64,000 bases of DNA from Streptomyces sp. NBC_01408 (GCF_026340255.1 NZ_JAPEPJ010000002.1:744001-808000), one strand, 5' to 3'. Positions 8,729 through 17,165 are shown, numbered from the stretch's first letter. Translations and numbers: made by a program. The notes: generated from the letters alone by a model not told the origin.

Positions 8729-9531
8729 GGCGCGGTCCCGCGGGGTGGGGAGGCGGCGGAGACCGGGCTGATGGTGTCCCCGACGTCGCCGAGGAGCAGC
8801 TGCCCGGGGGCGTCCGGTGCCACGGCGTAGAACTTTCCGTTCAGCTCTCCCGAGACGTGGCCGACGTGGAGGGTCAGCGACACCTCCAGCTGCTCGGCGT
8901 ACCGGGCGAGGGCGAGGGCGCCCTGCCGGGTGGAGTGGCAGGTGAAGATCTCCACTTCGGCTCCGGGCAGGACGGTCAGGCGCATCATGGCCATGAGCGT
9001 CACGCCGCTCGCCACGACGCCGTCGACGACCACCAGCCGGTCGGCCCGGGAGGGCACCCACTCGTCCACGCCGACGAGCAGTCCGCCGTCCAGCGGTATG
9101 CGCTTGGCGTGCGGGGTCCAGTTCCCGCGCTCCGGCAGGACGCCGAGGCGCTCGGCCAGGATGCGGCCTTCGCGCTCGGGGGCTATGACGGTCGTTCCCG
9201 GTACGGTCGCGCTGTCGCTCGCCTGGACGGGCAGCATGCCGTAGATGTCGAGGAGGGCGCGCAGGTAGCGGCCGCGGTCGGCGTCGCTCTGGGCGGGGAG
9301 GTTGGCGACCTCGGTGACGGTGTCCATGCGCCGGACCACCTCGGGGAGGGTGTCGGACGCGACGCGTATGTTCGGTGGCAGGGGGCCCGGGGCGTGCAGC
9401 GACTGGAGCACCGTGGGGTCGAAGTGCACCAGGTGGCTGAAGTAGGTGTCGTGTTCCTTCTCGAAGTCCTCGACGGTGCGCCGGGCCTCCGGGAGGAGTC
9501 CGGGCCGGTCGAGTAAGCGGGCGGTGTTCAT
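8725..9531 (-). CDS. Type I phosphoribosyltransferase-like protein with a TTA codon
   Basis: The protein has 268 residues. A PRPP-binding-like segment LVVVDGVVASGVTLMAMM lies in the second half, preceded by a VPGTTVIAPEREG strand, as in type I PRTases such as uracil or adenine PRTases. It lacks the fully acidic DD pair of classical PRPP loops (VDG instead of VDD), so activity needs testing. The N-terminus has an alpha-helical cap not seen in short PRTases. The ATG overlaps the MFS stop (ATGA). Codon 6 is TTA, which in Streptomyces needs the bldA tRNA and is typical of developmentally controlled, secondary-metabolism genes. A role in joining a base to ribose phosphate, or the reverse, is inferred. 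Confidence 0.75.
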   Translation of the reverse strand: MNTARLLDRPGLLPEARRTVEDFEKEHDTYFSHLVHFDPTVLQSLHAPGPLPPNIRVASDTLPEVVRRMDTVTEVANLPAQSDADRGRYLRALLDIYGMLPVQASDSATVPGTTVIAPEREGRILAERLGVLPERGNWTPHAKRIPLDGGLLVGVDEWVPSRADRLVVVDGVVASGVTLMAMMRLTVLPGAEVEIFTCHSTRQGALALARYAEQLEVSLTLHVGHVSGELNGKFYAVAPDAPGQLLLGDVGDTISPVSAASPPRGTAP

Positions 9532-10952
9532 CGATGACCTCCGGTCTTGGGCTCGAGGGACTGGTCTTGCGGGGACGGGGCGCCGGCGCTCCGCCCCGTT
9601 CGTGCGAGCAGGAGCAGCGCCAGTGGCGCGGCCGCCGTGGCGACGACCGCGGTGACGAGGAAGGTCTGCTCGAAGTCCGGCGCCGCCGGCTGCTCCCCGT
9701 GGAGCAGGACCAGCAGCGCCAGGCCGATGGAGCCGCCGGTGTACTGGGCCGTCGTCACCAGGGCGCTGCCGGTTCCGTTGCTCTCCGGGGGGAGGTCGCG
9801 GGTGCCCGTGATGAACATGCCGGTGAAGGCCATGCCCTGGCCGAGGCCGCTGAGCAGCAGGCCGGGCAGGATGCCCGGCGCGTAGCCGCCGTCGGCGCCG
9901 ACGGCCAGGGCGAGGACGAGGAGTCCGGCCGCTCCGGTGACGAAGGCGGTGGACAGCAGCCGCTGGAGCGTGAGGCGACCGGCCAGCCGGCCGGCCACGG
10001 TGTTCCCGACGACGATGGCCGCGGCGAGCGGCAGGAAGGCCAGGCCCGCGGCGAGCGCGCTGTACGCCCGTACCTCCTGGAGGTACAGGGTGACGAGGTA
10101 GAACTCGGCCCCGAAGCTGGCCATGTACAACGCGGCGACGAGGCAGGCCACTTGGAGGGTCCGTACGCGCAGCAGCGAACGGGGCACGAGCGGGCGGCGG
10201 CGACGGCGGCTGAGGACGAGCAGGCCGCCCGCCAGGGCCGCCACCAGGAGGGCGGCGGTGACCACGGGGGCGGCGGGGTGGGCGCGGGAGAGCTCGGTGA
10301 AGGCCAGGACGAGGGCGACGACCGCGGTGCACGCCGTGAGCGTGGCCGAGGCGGCGACCGGGGCCCGTTCTCCGGCCGCGGTGGAGCGCAGCGCGCTGCC
10401 CGCGGCGAGCAGGCAGACCGCCACGATGGGCAGGTTGATCCAGAAGATCCACTGCCAGGAGGCGACCGCGAGGATGCCGCCGCCGGCCGTGACGCCCAGG
10501 GCCAGGCCGACGGCCCCGGTGGTGCCCCACACGCTGACGGCCCGGTCGCGCTGCGGCCCGGCCGGGTAGGCGGCGCTGAGCAGCCCGAGGGTGGCGGGCA
10601 CGAGGAGGGCGGCCGCCACCCCCTGCCCGATGCGGGCCGCGATCAGGGGCGCGGCCGAGCCGGAGAGCGCGGCGCCGACCGAGGAGGCCGCGAAGAGCAG
10701 CTGGGCGGCGAGGAACACCCGGCCGGCGCCGAAGGCGTCGGCCAACTGGCCGCCCAGCAGCAGGAATCCGGCGAAGAAGATCGCGTAGGCGCTCACGATC
10801 CACTGGAGGGCGACGGTGGAGAAGTGCAGGCTTCCCCCGATGTCGGGGAGGGCGACGTAGATGATGGAGAAGTCGAGCGCCACCAGCAGTTGTGCCCCGG
10901 CCAGGGCCGTCAGTAAGCGGGCACCCGGAGTCGGTACGGAAGAAGCGTGCAA
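9528..10952 (-). CDS. MFS drug/metabolite exporter, DHA2 (14-helix) type, with a TTA codon
   Basis: This 474-residue membrane protein has about 14 predicted helices. It shows the DHA2 landmarks: ALDFSIIYVALPDIGGSL in helix 1, LLGGQLADAFGAGRVF (motif A) and RIGQGVAAALLVPATLGLL. Family members export antibiotics by proton antiport, so it is the likely exporter of the cluster product. Translation starts at TTG 10952, a rare start, with AGGAAGG about 10 bases upstream. Residue 13 is encoded by TTA (in the context GCCCGCTTACT), nearly the same context as the TTA of the next gene. The gap to the nucleoside hydrolase is 28 bases and the overlap with the downstream gene is 4 bases. Confidence 0.9.
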   Translation of the reverse strand: MHASSVPTPGARLLTALAGAQLLVALDFSIIYVALPDIGGSLHFSTVALQWIVSAYAIFFAGFLLLGGQLADAFGAGRVFLAAQLLFAASSVGAALSGSAAPLIAARIGQGVAAALLVPATLGLLSAAYPAGPQRDRAVSVWGTTGAVGLALGVTAGGGILAVASWQWIFWINLPIVAVCLLAAGSALRSTAAGERAPVAASATLTACTAVVALVLAFTELSRAHPAAPVVTAALLVAALAGGLLVLSRRRRRPLVPRSLLRVRTLQVACLVAALYMASFGAEFYLVTLYLQEVRAYSALAAGLAFLPLAAAIVVGNTVAGRLAGRLTLQRLLSTAFVTGAAGLLVLALAVGADGGYAPGILPGLLLSGLGQGMAFTGMFITGTRDLPPESNGTGSALVTTAQYTGGSIGLALLVLLHGEQPAAPDFEQTFLVTAVVATAAAPLALLLLARTGRSAGAPSPQDQSLEPKTGGHR

Positions 10953-10980
10953 GGTCGGTCAGCCTTCCTAGGTCAGCAGG

Positions 10981-11997
10981 TCATCCCAGGGCGGCGAGGG
11001 CCTTCATGAACACGTCCCAGAACCGTTCCGTGTCCAGCCGCGTCGCCACCAGGGCGTTGGGCTCGCGCCCCGTGACACCGTAGAGGTCGATCACGGTGGC
11101 GCCGCGGGTGAACTCGCCCCGCAGTTCGATCGAGACGGGTGCCTCGACGCACTCCACCAGGGTGGGGTCCAGTACGCGGGCGATGGCGACGGGGTCGTGC
11201 AGCGGGGCGTCGGGCAGGTCCCAGATCTGGTCGTAGGTGCTGGAGCGGAATTCGAGGAGGGCGGCGGACACCTTGCCGATGTGCGTGCCCACGTCCAGGA
11301 TGCGGTGCAGCACTTCGGGGGTGACCGGCGCCTGGTGGGTGACGTTGAGGCCGCAGTACGTCATGGGGATGCCGCTGGCGAGCACCTCGTGGGCCGCCTC
11401 GGGGTCCACCAGGATGTTGTACTCCGAGTAGGGCAGGGTGTTGCCGCGGTGGGTGGCCCCGCCCATGCAGACGATTTCCTTGATCTTGTGCCGGTCCTCC
11501 GGGTGGAGGGCGAGGAGTCCCGCGATGTTCGTCTGCGGGCCCGTGACGACGAGGGTGAGGGGTTCGGGGCTGTCGGTCAGCAGGCCGTGGATGAGGTCCA
11601 CGGCGTGCGCGGAGTGCAGCGGGACCTCGGCCGGATCGGGGAAGTCCCAGCCGTCCAGGCCGGTTTCGCCGTGCACGTCGTCGCCGACCAGCAGGGGGCC
11701 GGTGAGCGGTTTGGGGTAGCCGGCGGCGACGGGAACGTCGAAGGCCTTGGCGAGGGCGCACATCCGCCGGGCGTTCAGAGTCGTCTTGGCGATGGTCTGG
11801 TTGCCCGCGCTGGTGGTGACGGCCCGCAGGTCCACGCGGGGGTCGCCGACGGCGAGGAGGATGGCCATCGCGTCGTCGTGGCCGGGATCGCAGTCCAGGA
11901 TGATGGGGGTGGGCATGCGGGACTCCATGGGTGTCGGGCGGTCGGTCGGGGCGGCCGCGGCGGACCGTACGGGGGCCGGGTGCGGCCCGTCACTCAC
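10981..11997 (-). CDS. Inosine-uridine-preferring-type nucleoside hydrolase
   Basis: The enzyme has 338 residues if GTG 11997 is used. The IUNH signature DCDPGHDDAMAI (Asp35, Asp37, Asp41 and Asp42, calcium ligands) and VHGETGLDG are clear, followed by LVVTGPQTNIA, MGGATHRGNT and NILVDPEAA, all typical of the family. It cleaves the N-glycosidic bond of a ribonucleoside to base and ribose. GTG 11997 overlaps the glycosyltransferase stop (GTGA), which favours it. The alternative ATG 30 residues in gives the usual family length and lacks the Pro/Ala-rich extension. In the cluster it may supply a base to the phosphoribosyltransferase or hydrolyse the product. Confidence 0.9.
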   Translation of the reverse strand: MSDGPHPAPVRSAAAAPTDRPTPMESRMPTPIILDCDPGHDDAMAILLAVGDPRVDLRAVTTSAGNQTIAKTTLNARRMCALAKAFDVPVAAGYPKPLTGPLLVGDDVHGETGLDGWDFPDPAEVPLHSAHAVDLIHGLLTDSPEPLTLVVTGPQTNIAGLLALHPEDRHKIKEIVCMGGATHRGNTLPYSEYNILVDPEAAHEVLASGIPMTYCGLNVTHQAPVTPEVLHRILDVGTHIGKVSAALLEFRSSTYDQIWDLPDAPLHDPVAIARVLDPTLVECVEAPVSIELRGEFTRGATVIDLYGVTGREPNALVATRLDTERFWDVFMKALAALG

Positions 11998-13104
11998 TCC
12001 GGGGCGGCCAAGGGCTGTCCGGGGACGGCCGTCAGGTTCCGGTAGAAGTCCAGGTGGCGGCGGCCGGCGGTGGCGAACTCCTCGCGCAGGCGGTGTGCCA
12101 GCGCCCGGTCGCCACCGGTCGGTACGACGGGGGGCCGGCCCAGCGCCTCCCGGAGCGCTCCGGTCAGCGCCTGGGCGTCACCGGCGGGGACGATGGTGGC
12201 GGCCGAGTAGTCCTGGAGCAGCAGGGGCAGGTTGCCCGAGTCGCTGGCGACGACGCGCCGGCCGCAGATGACGGCCTGGGCGACGGAGAGCGAGAACGGC
12301 TCTCCGTGGGCGCCCCGGTCGATGGTCGGGTGGACGACGACGTCGCTGGCGCGGATCGCGGCCCAGCTCTGCCCGGGGCGGTAGTGGGTGAAGTGCACGC
12401 GTCCCTTGTCCTGCCACGCTGCCGCCCGTGCCATGAGGGTGTCGGGGATGCCCGGCGGCCAGATGAGGTGCTCGGTCCCGGCGTGGACGAAGTGCAGGTC
12501 GGCTCCCTCCTCCAGCAGCGTCATGGACGCCTCCAGACTCAGGTGGGAGCCCTTCCACCGGGTCATCCGGCTGGGCTGGAGCACGGTGGCGCCGCCGCCC
12601 GCCCCGGGCAGCCGGAAGGGTTCCTCCACGAGCGGCAGGGCCAGCGCCAGCACGGTGACCCCGGCCCCGGGCAGCCTGCGCCGGACCTCTTCGGCGACGA
12701 AGGCCGAGTGGGCGACCAGACGGCCGGGGAGCGTGGCGAGGAACTGCCACTGCTCGGGCTGCTCGTCGATGTTGTGCAGGTCGAAGACGAGGCGGCCGCG
12801 CCAGCCGCGCTCCCGCAGCTCGTCCACGCAGGCGGTCACCGTCCCGGGCTTGTGCCATTGCGGGTTGTGCCAGCACGACGTCCGCGTCCAGGCACTTCCC
12901 GGCGAGTGCCCGGATGCCGGCCGGGTCGGAGGGCACGGCGATGTCGAGGGCCGGAACGTATTCGCAGACCGGTGACTCCCGGGTGCCGACGAGGGCCCGG
13001 ACCGTGCAGGGCAGGGCGGCGAGCTGGCCGACGACCGCTTGCAGATGGGTCTCGACGCCGCCGGTGACCGGGAGTCCGGTCCAGTGGACGTGCACGATGC
13101 GCAC
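11994..13104 (-). pseudogene. GT4-like glycosyltransferase interrupted by a frameshift
   Basis: Two frames together make one glycosyltransferase of about 370 residues. The first frame (ATG 13104) gives MRIVHVHWTGLPVTGGVETH, the N-terminal GT-B start, through LDADVVLA. The second, reaching 11994, continues sensibly as HNPQWHKPG, VFDLHNIDEQPEQW, LQPSRMTRWKG (the GT4 sugar-nucleotide segment) and GEPFSLSVAQAVICGRRVVAS (the EX7E-type region). The switch lies at about 12865-12874, where GGCAC probably replaced GGCGCAC; one extra or two missing bases would restore the frame. It could be a sequencing error, a true inactivating mutation, or rarely programmed frameshifting. Neighbouring genes keep coupling on both sides. 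If intact it would transfer a sugar to the cluster product. Confidence 0.8.
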
Positions 13105-13110
13105 CGCGCG

Positions 13111-14124
13111 TCACCCTTCCCCGGAGGTGTCGGAGTCCTCGGCCAGCCGGAAGCCCATCGCGTACAGCGAGCGCGGGTAGGGTCCGTGCCGGCGCTGGCA
13201 CCGGGCCAGGTCCCGGAAGCGGTTGAAGGCCCCGCCCCGGGCGATCCGGTAGGCGCCGAGCCTCAGGTACAGGTCGTCGCGCACCAGCTCCCCTCCCGGG
13301 TAGGGCCCGTAGGTACTGCTGGTGTACTCCTCGACGTTGCCCGCCATGTCCAGCGCCCCGCACCAGGACCGGCCGTCGGGGAAGGCCCCGACGGGGCTGG
13401 TCATGAGCAGGCCCGTCTCCAGTGTGTTGGCGGCGTGGGCGTTCCAGGTGTCGCCCCAGGGGTAGCGCAGGCCGTCCGGTCCCCCGGCGGCGTACTCCCA
13501 TTCCTGCTCGGTGGGCAGCCGGAAGCGGCGGCCGGTGCGGCGGCTGAGCCAGTACGCGTACAGGTCGGCGCTCTCCGCGGTGACGGTGTACACGGGGTGG
13601 TTGGCGGCAGCGGGGCCGAAGCGTCCGTAGTGCCAGTCGCTCGGCAGCTCCGGCCGTCCGGTGTCCTTGAGGAAGACCGCGAACTCCGCGTTGGTGACCG
13701 GGTACTTGGCGATGGAGAAAGCGGCGACCGGGTACGCGTGGCGCGGGCACTCCTTCTCCACCCAGGACCGCTGTACGCCGAACTGGGCGGAGTCGGCGTG
13801 GAGTTCACCGACCGCGCCGACGGGCGTCCCGACGAGGGCCCGGCCCGCGGGGACGGCCAGCATCGCCGGCGCGTCCCAGCCGGTCCGGGGGTCGCCCGCG
13901 AGGGCGAGCGCGGCGCCCGCCGCCAGGCGGTGTTCGAGGGTGAGGGCCGGGTCCTCGACCAGGGCGGACAGCTGGGCGGCCGGGTGTCCGGCCACCTGCT
14001 CGAAGCAGTCGAGGCGTTCGGCCCGCGGTTCCACATAGCCCTCGGGCAGGCCCATCGCCGCGCGGTCCGTGAGGGAGTTGATGTCGGCGTCGACCAGGTT
14101 CGTGTGCGCGATGTGGGAGGTCAC
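13111..14124 (-). CDS. SUMF1/FGE-fold protein without the catalytic cysteine pair
   Basis: The 337-residue protein has an N-terminal helical part (about 1-105) and then a formylglycine-generating-enzyme fold: FSIAKYPVTNAEFAVFLKDTG, RLPTEQEWEYAAGG, YPWGDTWN, MAGNVEEYTSS, ARGGAFNRFRD and MGFRLAED at the end. True FGEs carry a cysteine pair in the RGGS-x-x-C-x4-C segment that binds copper. Here the corresponding stretch reads RGGAFNRFRDLARCQRR, with no pair. It is therefore more like the PvdO/EgtB-side of the superfamily and may catalyse a different oxidation or act by binding. It starts 28 bases after the GTP cyclohydrolase and ends 6 bases before the glycosyltransferase, in the same operon. 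Confidence 0.85.
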   Translation of the reverse strand: MTSHIAHTNLVDADINSLTDRAAMGLPEGYVEPRAERLDCFEQVAGHPAAQLSALVEDPALTLEHRLAAGAALALAGDPRTGWDAPAMLAVPAGRALVGTPVGAVGELHADSAQFGVQRSWVEKECPRHAYPVAAFSIAKYPVTNAEFAVFLKDTGRPELPSDWHYGRFGPAAANHPVYTVTAESADLYAYWLSRRTGRRFRLPTEQEWEYAAGGPDGLRYPWGDTWNAHAANTLETGLLMTSPVGAFPDGRSWCGALDMAGNVEEYTSSTYGPYPGGELVRDDLYLRLGAYRIARGGAFNRFRDLARCQRRHGPYPRSLYAMGFRLAEDSDTSGEG

Positions 14125-14152
14125 TTCGCTCCTCGGGCGGTGTCGTGGCGGT

Positions 14153-14920
14153 TCACGGTGCCATCTGCCCCGGGGCGGCGACCGCTAGGCCGTGTCCACA
14201 GAGTCCCGCCTGCCCGGCTGGGTCCGGCTCCGGCTCCGGCTCCGGCGCCGCTTTGCGGACACTCCCCGGTGCTGTGGCCGGAAGGTCCTGGCCCAGCGCG
14301 TCGAGGTGCCCCATCAGCCGGTCCTTGACCTCCAGGTACGCCTCGTTGAAGGGCGTACGGAAGCCGCCGAGCGGGACCCGGTCCTCGACCACGATCCCCT
14401 GGGCGGCGAGCCCCGCGACCTTCACCGGGTTGTTCGTCATGAGCCGCACCCGGGCGATGCCCAGCTGGCGCAGGCATTCGGCGGCTGTCCGGAAGTCGCG
14501 GCCCTCGGCCGGGAAGCCCAGCGCGAGGTTGGCGCTGATGGTGTCGTGCCCGGCCGACTGGAGCGCGTACGCACGGATCTTGTTCGCCAGCCCGATGCCG
14601 CGCCCTTCCTGGCGGAGCATGTAGACCAGCACGCCGTTGTGCGAGCGGACGATGGCGTCCAGTGCGGCGTGCAGCTGGGGACCGCAGTCGCACTTCTCGG
14701 AGCCGAGCACGTCCCCTGTGAAGCAGGCGCTGTGGATGCGGACGATCGGCGGGGCGCCCGATTCGCTGTGCGGCGAGATCGTCCGGAGGGTGACCGCTTC
14801 CTCCGTCTCCCGCCCGTCCGCACCGGCCTGCCCGAAGACGGTCAGCTGCATGAGGGTGGACGCGACGGGCAGGGGTGCGCTCGCGAGGCGTACCAGCGGC
14901 GCCTCGTCGGCCGTCGTCAT
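14153..14920 (-). CDS. ribA: GTP cyclohydrolase II
   Basis: The 255-residue enzyme has the GCHII zinc ligands HSACFTGDVLGSEKCDCG (Cys66, Cys77, Cys79), the catalytic RQEGRGIGLANKIRAYALQ, and LMTNNPVKV. It opens GTP to 2,5-diamino-6-ribosylamino-pyrimidinone 5'-phosphate with loss of formate and pyrophosphate. The residue equal to E. coli RibA Tyr105 is Tyr118. Streptomyces paralogues that stop at the formamidopyrimidine have Met there, so the full reaction is expected. It is not fused to DHBP synthase and not next to other riboflavin genes, which points to a pathway-specific copy. The last ~30 residues (an EPEPEPDP run) are an unusual tail. ATG overlaps the WD40 stop (ATGA). Confidence 0.93.
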   Translation of the reverse strand: MTTADEAPLVRLASAPLPVASTLMQLTVFGQAGADGRETEEAVTLRTISPHSESGAPPIVRIHSACFTGDVLGSEKCDCGPQLHAALDAIVRSHNGVLVYMLRQEGRGIGLANKIRAYALQSAGHDTISANLALGFPAEGRDFRTAAECLRQLGIARVRLMTNNPVKVAGLAAQGIVVEDRVPLGGFRTPFNEAYLEVKDRLMGHLDALGQDLPATAPGSVRKAAPEPEPEPDPAGQAGLCGHGLAVAAPGQMAP

Positions 14921-16650
14921 CGGCCGTCCTGCCCGGCCGCGGTCCGCCCCGCGGCGGTGTCCACCGCGATCTCGTACACGCAGCCGTCGTAGGAGGAGGC
15001 CAGGAAGCGGCCGGGGCCGCCGCCGGGTGCCAGCGCCGAGATCCCGGCGGGTGTGGGCCTCGTGTCGCACACCCACTCGCAGGCCTCGGGGTCGTAGACG
15101 GCGACCTGTCCGTGGTAGCCGCCCGTCGCGATCAGGCTGGTGTGCGGGTCGACGGCGACGCACTTGATGCTGTTGAGGTGCGGAGTCGTCACGACCGCCT
15201 GCTGTTCCCCGGCCGCGGTCCAGATCCTGAGGGTCAGGTCGCGGCTCACGCTGGCGAACCGCCCGTCCGGGAGGGCGGCCGCGCCGTTGGCTATGCGCGC
15301 GTGCGCCGCCTCGTTGTCGGCGACCGGCTTCAGGTCCGGCAGGGAGTGCCACTTCGCGGTGCCGGTGGCGCACACGCTGAAGAGCACGTCGCCCTGGATC
15401 GCCACTCCCTTGATGGCGTTGTCCTGGATGCGGTGCTCGCCGACCAGCTCCAGCCGGCCGGTTCCCTTCTCGTCGCGCAGGACGATCGCCTCGCCGGTGT
15501 AGGTGCCGACGACGAGGGTCTCGCCGTCCGAAGCGGTGTGCACGGCCGCGCAGTTGAGCGGGGAGCGGTGCTGGTAAAGCAGGGCTCCGGTGGTCGCGTC
15601 GTAGAGCGCGCCGAGCTGGCCGCCGCTGACGACCGTGCCCGCGACCGGGGTGATGAAGTTGCAGCAGCTGCCGAGTTCGGCCACCGGCTCGCCGTCGCGC
15701 CGGACGGTTCCGCTGTCGCCGACGGTGAACCGCCCCGTGGGGGTGTCCGTCACCGCGTTGAGCCCGGGCGTGGGCGTGACGGAGGTCAGGTCCCAGCTCC
15801 CGTCGGCCCGGTCGAAGACGGCGTAACTCGATCCGAAGGTGCCGAAGACCCAGCGGGTGGCGTCCAGTTTGGCGCAGGAGCGCAGCCATACGTCGGCGGG
15901 CACCTCGCTCGTCAGGAGGTGTACGGGGTCCGCGCCGTGTTCCAGGCGCCAGAGCCGCACGGTGCGGTCGTAGCTGGAGCTGAGCAGGATGCCGGCCTCG
16001 GCGTCGTAGGCGATCCGCTTGATCCCGGCGTCGTGGACGCGGTGGCGCCTGGTGCCCGAGGGGTCGATCAGGATCAGCTCGCCCTCGTCGTTGCCGAGCG
16101 CGAAGCTGTCCACGCCGAGGACCGCCACGGTGTCCGTCTCGACGTCCCCGAGGTCGATGGTGCTCAGCAGGGCGCCGGTGGCCGCGTCCCAGCGGCGTAC
16201 CGTCCCGTCGTCGCTGGTGGTCACCAACTCGGCGCCGCCGCGCACCCATTCGACGGACAGGACATCCTCCTCGTGCCCCTCCAGCCGGTGGATGAGCCGC
16301 CCGTCCAGGTCGTAGATCCGCGCGATGTGGTCACGGGAGGCCGTCGCCACCCGGGTCTCGTCGGGCGAGACGACGGTCATCTCCACGTCGTCCTTCTGGT
16401 CCGTGAGGACGCTGATGAGACGCAGGTCGGGCACGGACCACAAGCGCGCGGAGTAGTCGCTGCTCGACGTCACCACGATGCGGCCGGAAGGCGAGAAGCG
16501 GCACTGGTTGGCGAGGTGGTCGTGACGGGCCTCGGTGATGGCTGTCCGCGTCCGCGCATTCCACAGAATGATCCGGTTGTCATACCCGGCGGTCACCACG
16601 AGATCGCCGCGGGCGTCGATTCCACTGATCGGCGACGTGTGCTTGATCAT
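14917..16650 (-). CDS. WD40 beta-propeller protein (stand-alone)
   Basis: The 577-residue protein consists almost wholly of WD40 repeats. Examples are DLVVTAGYDNRIILWN, RIVVTSSSDYSARLWSV, TRVATASRDHIARIYDL, AELVTTSDDGTVRRWDA and ILLSSSYDRTVRLWRL, spaced about 40 residues, enough for two seven-bladed propellers. There is no kinase, NACHT or caspase domain, no signal peptide and no membrane helix, unlike most actinobacterial WD40 proteins. It is the first gene of the cluster, with a strong GAGGAG ribosome site 5 bases from ATG 16650 and a promoter about 200 bases upstream. A scaffold or ligand-binding role is inferred. Leading an operon of small-molecule enzymes is unusual for such a protein. 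Confidence 0.9.
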   Translation of the reverse strand: MIKHTSPISGIDARGDLVVTAGYDNRIILWNARTRTAITEARHDHLANQCRFSPSGRIVVTSSSDYSARLWSVPDLRLISVLTDQKDDVEMTVVSPDETRVATASRDHIARIYDLDGRLIHRLEGHEEDVLSVEWVRGGAELVTTSDDGTVRRWDAATGALLSTIDLGDVETDTVAVLGVDSFALGNDEGELILIDPSGTRRHRVHDAGIKRIAYDAEAGILLSSSYDRTVRLWRLEHGADPVHLLTSEVPADVWLRSCAKLDATRWVFGTFGSSYAVFDRADGSWDLTSVTPTPGLNAVTDTPTGRFTVGDSGTVRRDGEPVAELGSCCNFITPVAGTVVSGGQLGALYDATTGALLYQHRSPLNCAAVHTASDGETLVVGTYTGEAIVLRDEKGTGRLELVGEHRIQDNAIKGVAIQGDVLFSVCATGTAKWHSLPDLKPVADNEAAHARIANGAAALPDGRFASVSRDLTLRIWTAAGEQQAVVTTPHLNSIKCVAVDPHTSLIATGGYHGQVAVYDPEACEWVCDTRPTPAGISALAPGGGPGRFLASSYDGCVYEIAVDTAAGRTAAGQDGR

Positions 16651-17165
16651 GAATTCTCCTCGTCGTCACGTGATCGCCCCGTTCGAGGGCATGACTGTGC
16701 GCCTGCACGGAGATATGGCACCGCAGGGATGGGGATATCGATTGGTGCACCGAATGGCCGGCCGGAATGAATGTCGCCGGCGAAAGAGAGCTGCCGGAAA
16801 CCGACCGTCGGTGGGGGATGGAATGGCGGGCCTCAGCTCGGACCGAAGTCGGACACTAGCTATTGGCACATGCCCAGGTCAACGGCTGCCTGTCAGCTGT
16901 CCTGAATTCACCGGCTTGCCGCCCCGCGGGGTACTTCGCGCACCGACCGGGGTGCCTTGATCATGCCGCGCACCCTCCGGGACCCCGCCTGCACGGACCC
17001 GCGCCTTTCCTTGATCGTGCGGTGATGCGCCCTGGTGAGGGGACCGCCGGGATCCGCCGTACGGCACGCCGCGCACCCGCCCCAGAACAAGCCAATGTGC
17101 ACATGCCATGTTGCTGAAGAGGCTGCCGCACCCTTCCATGGAAAGGAATCGATCTAGGGGGAACG
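16651..17165. other. Divergent intergenic region
   Basis: This 515-bp gap separates the minus-strand cluster from the questin oxidase gene. It holds the promoter at 16853-16882, two copies of CCTTGATC(A/G)TGC about 60 bases apart (near 16955 and 17014), and a purine-rich ribosome site AGGGGG before the GTG at 17166. I see no gene in it. Confidence 0.5.
16853..16882 (-). promoter_or_regulatory. Sigma-70 (HrdB)-type promoter of the cluster
   Basis: On the minus strand TTGACC (16882-16877), an 18-base spacer and TAGTGT (16858-16853) match the Streptomyces vegetative consensus TTGACR-N18-TAGRRT. Transcription would begin near 16846, leaving a 5' leader of about 195 bases before the WD40 ATG, long enough for attenuation or other RNA control. 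Confidence 0.6.
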
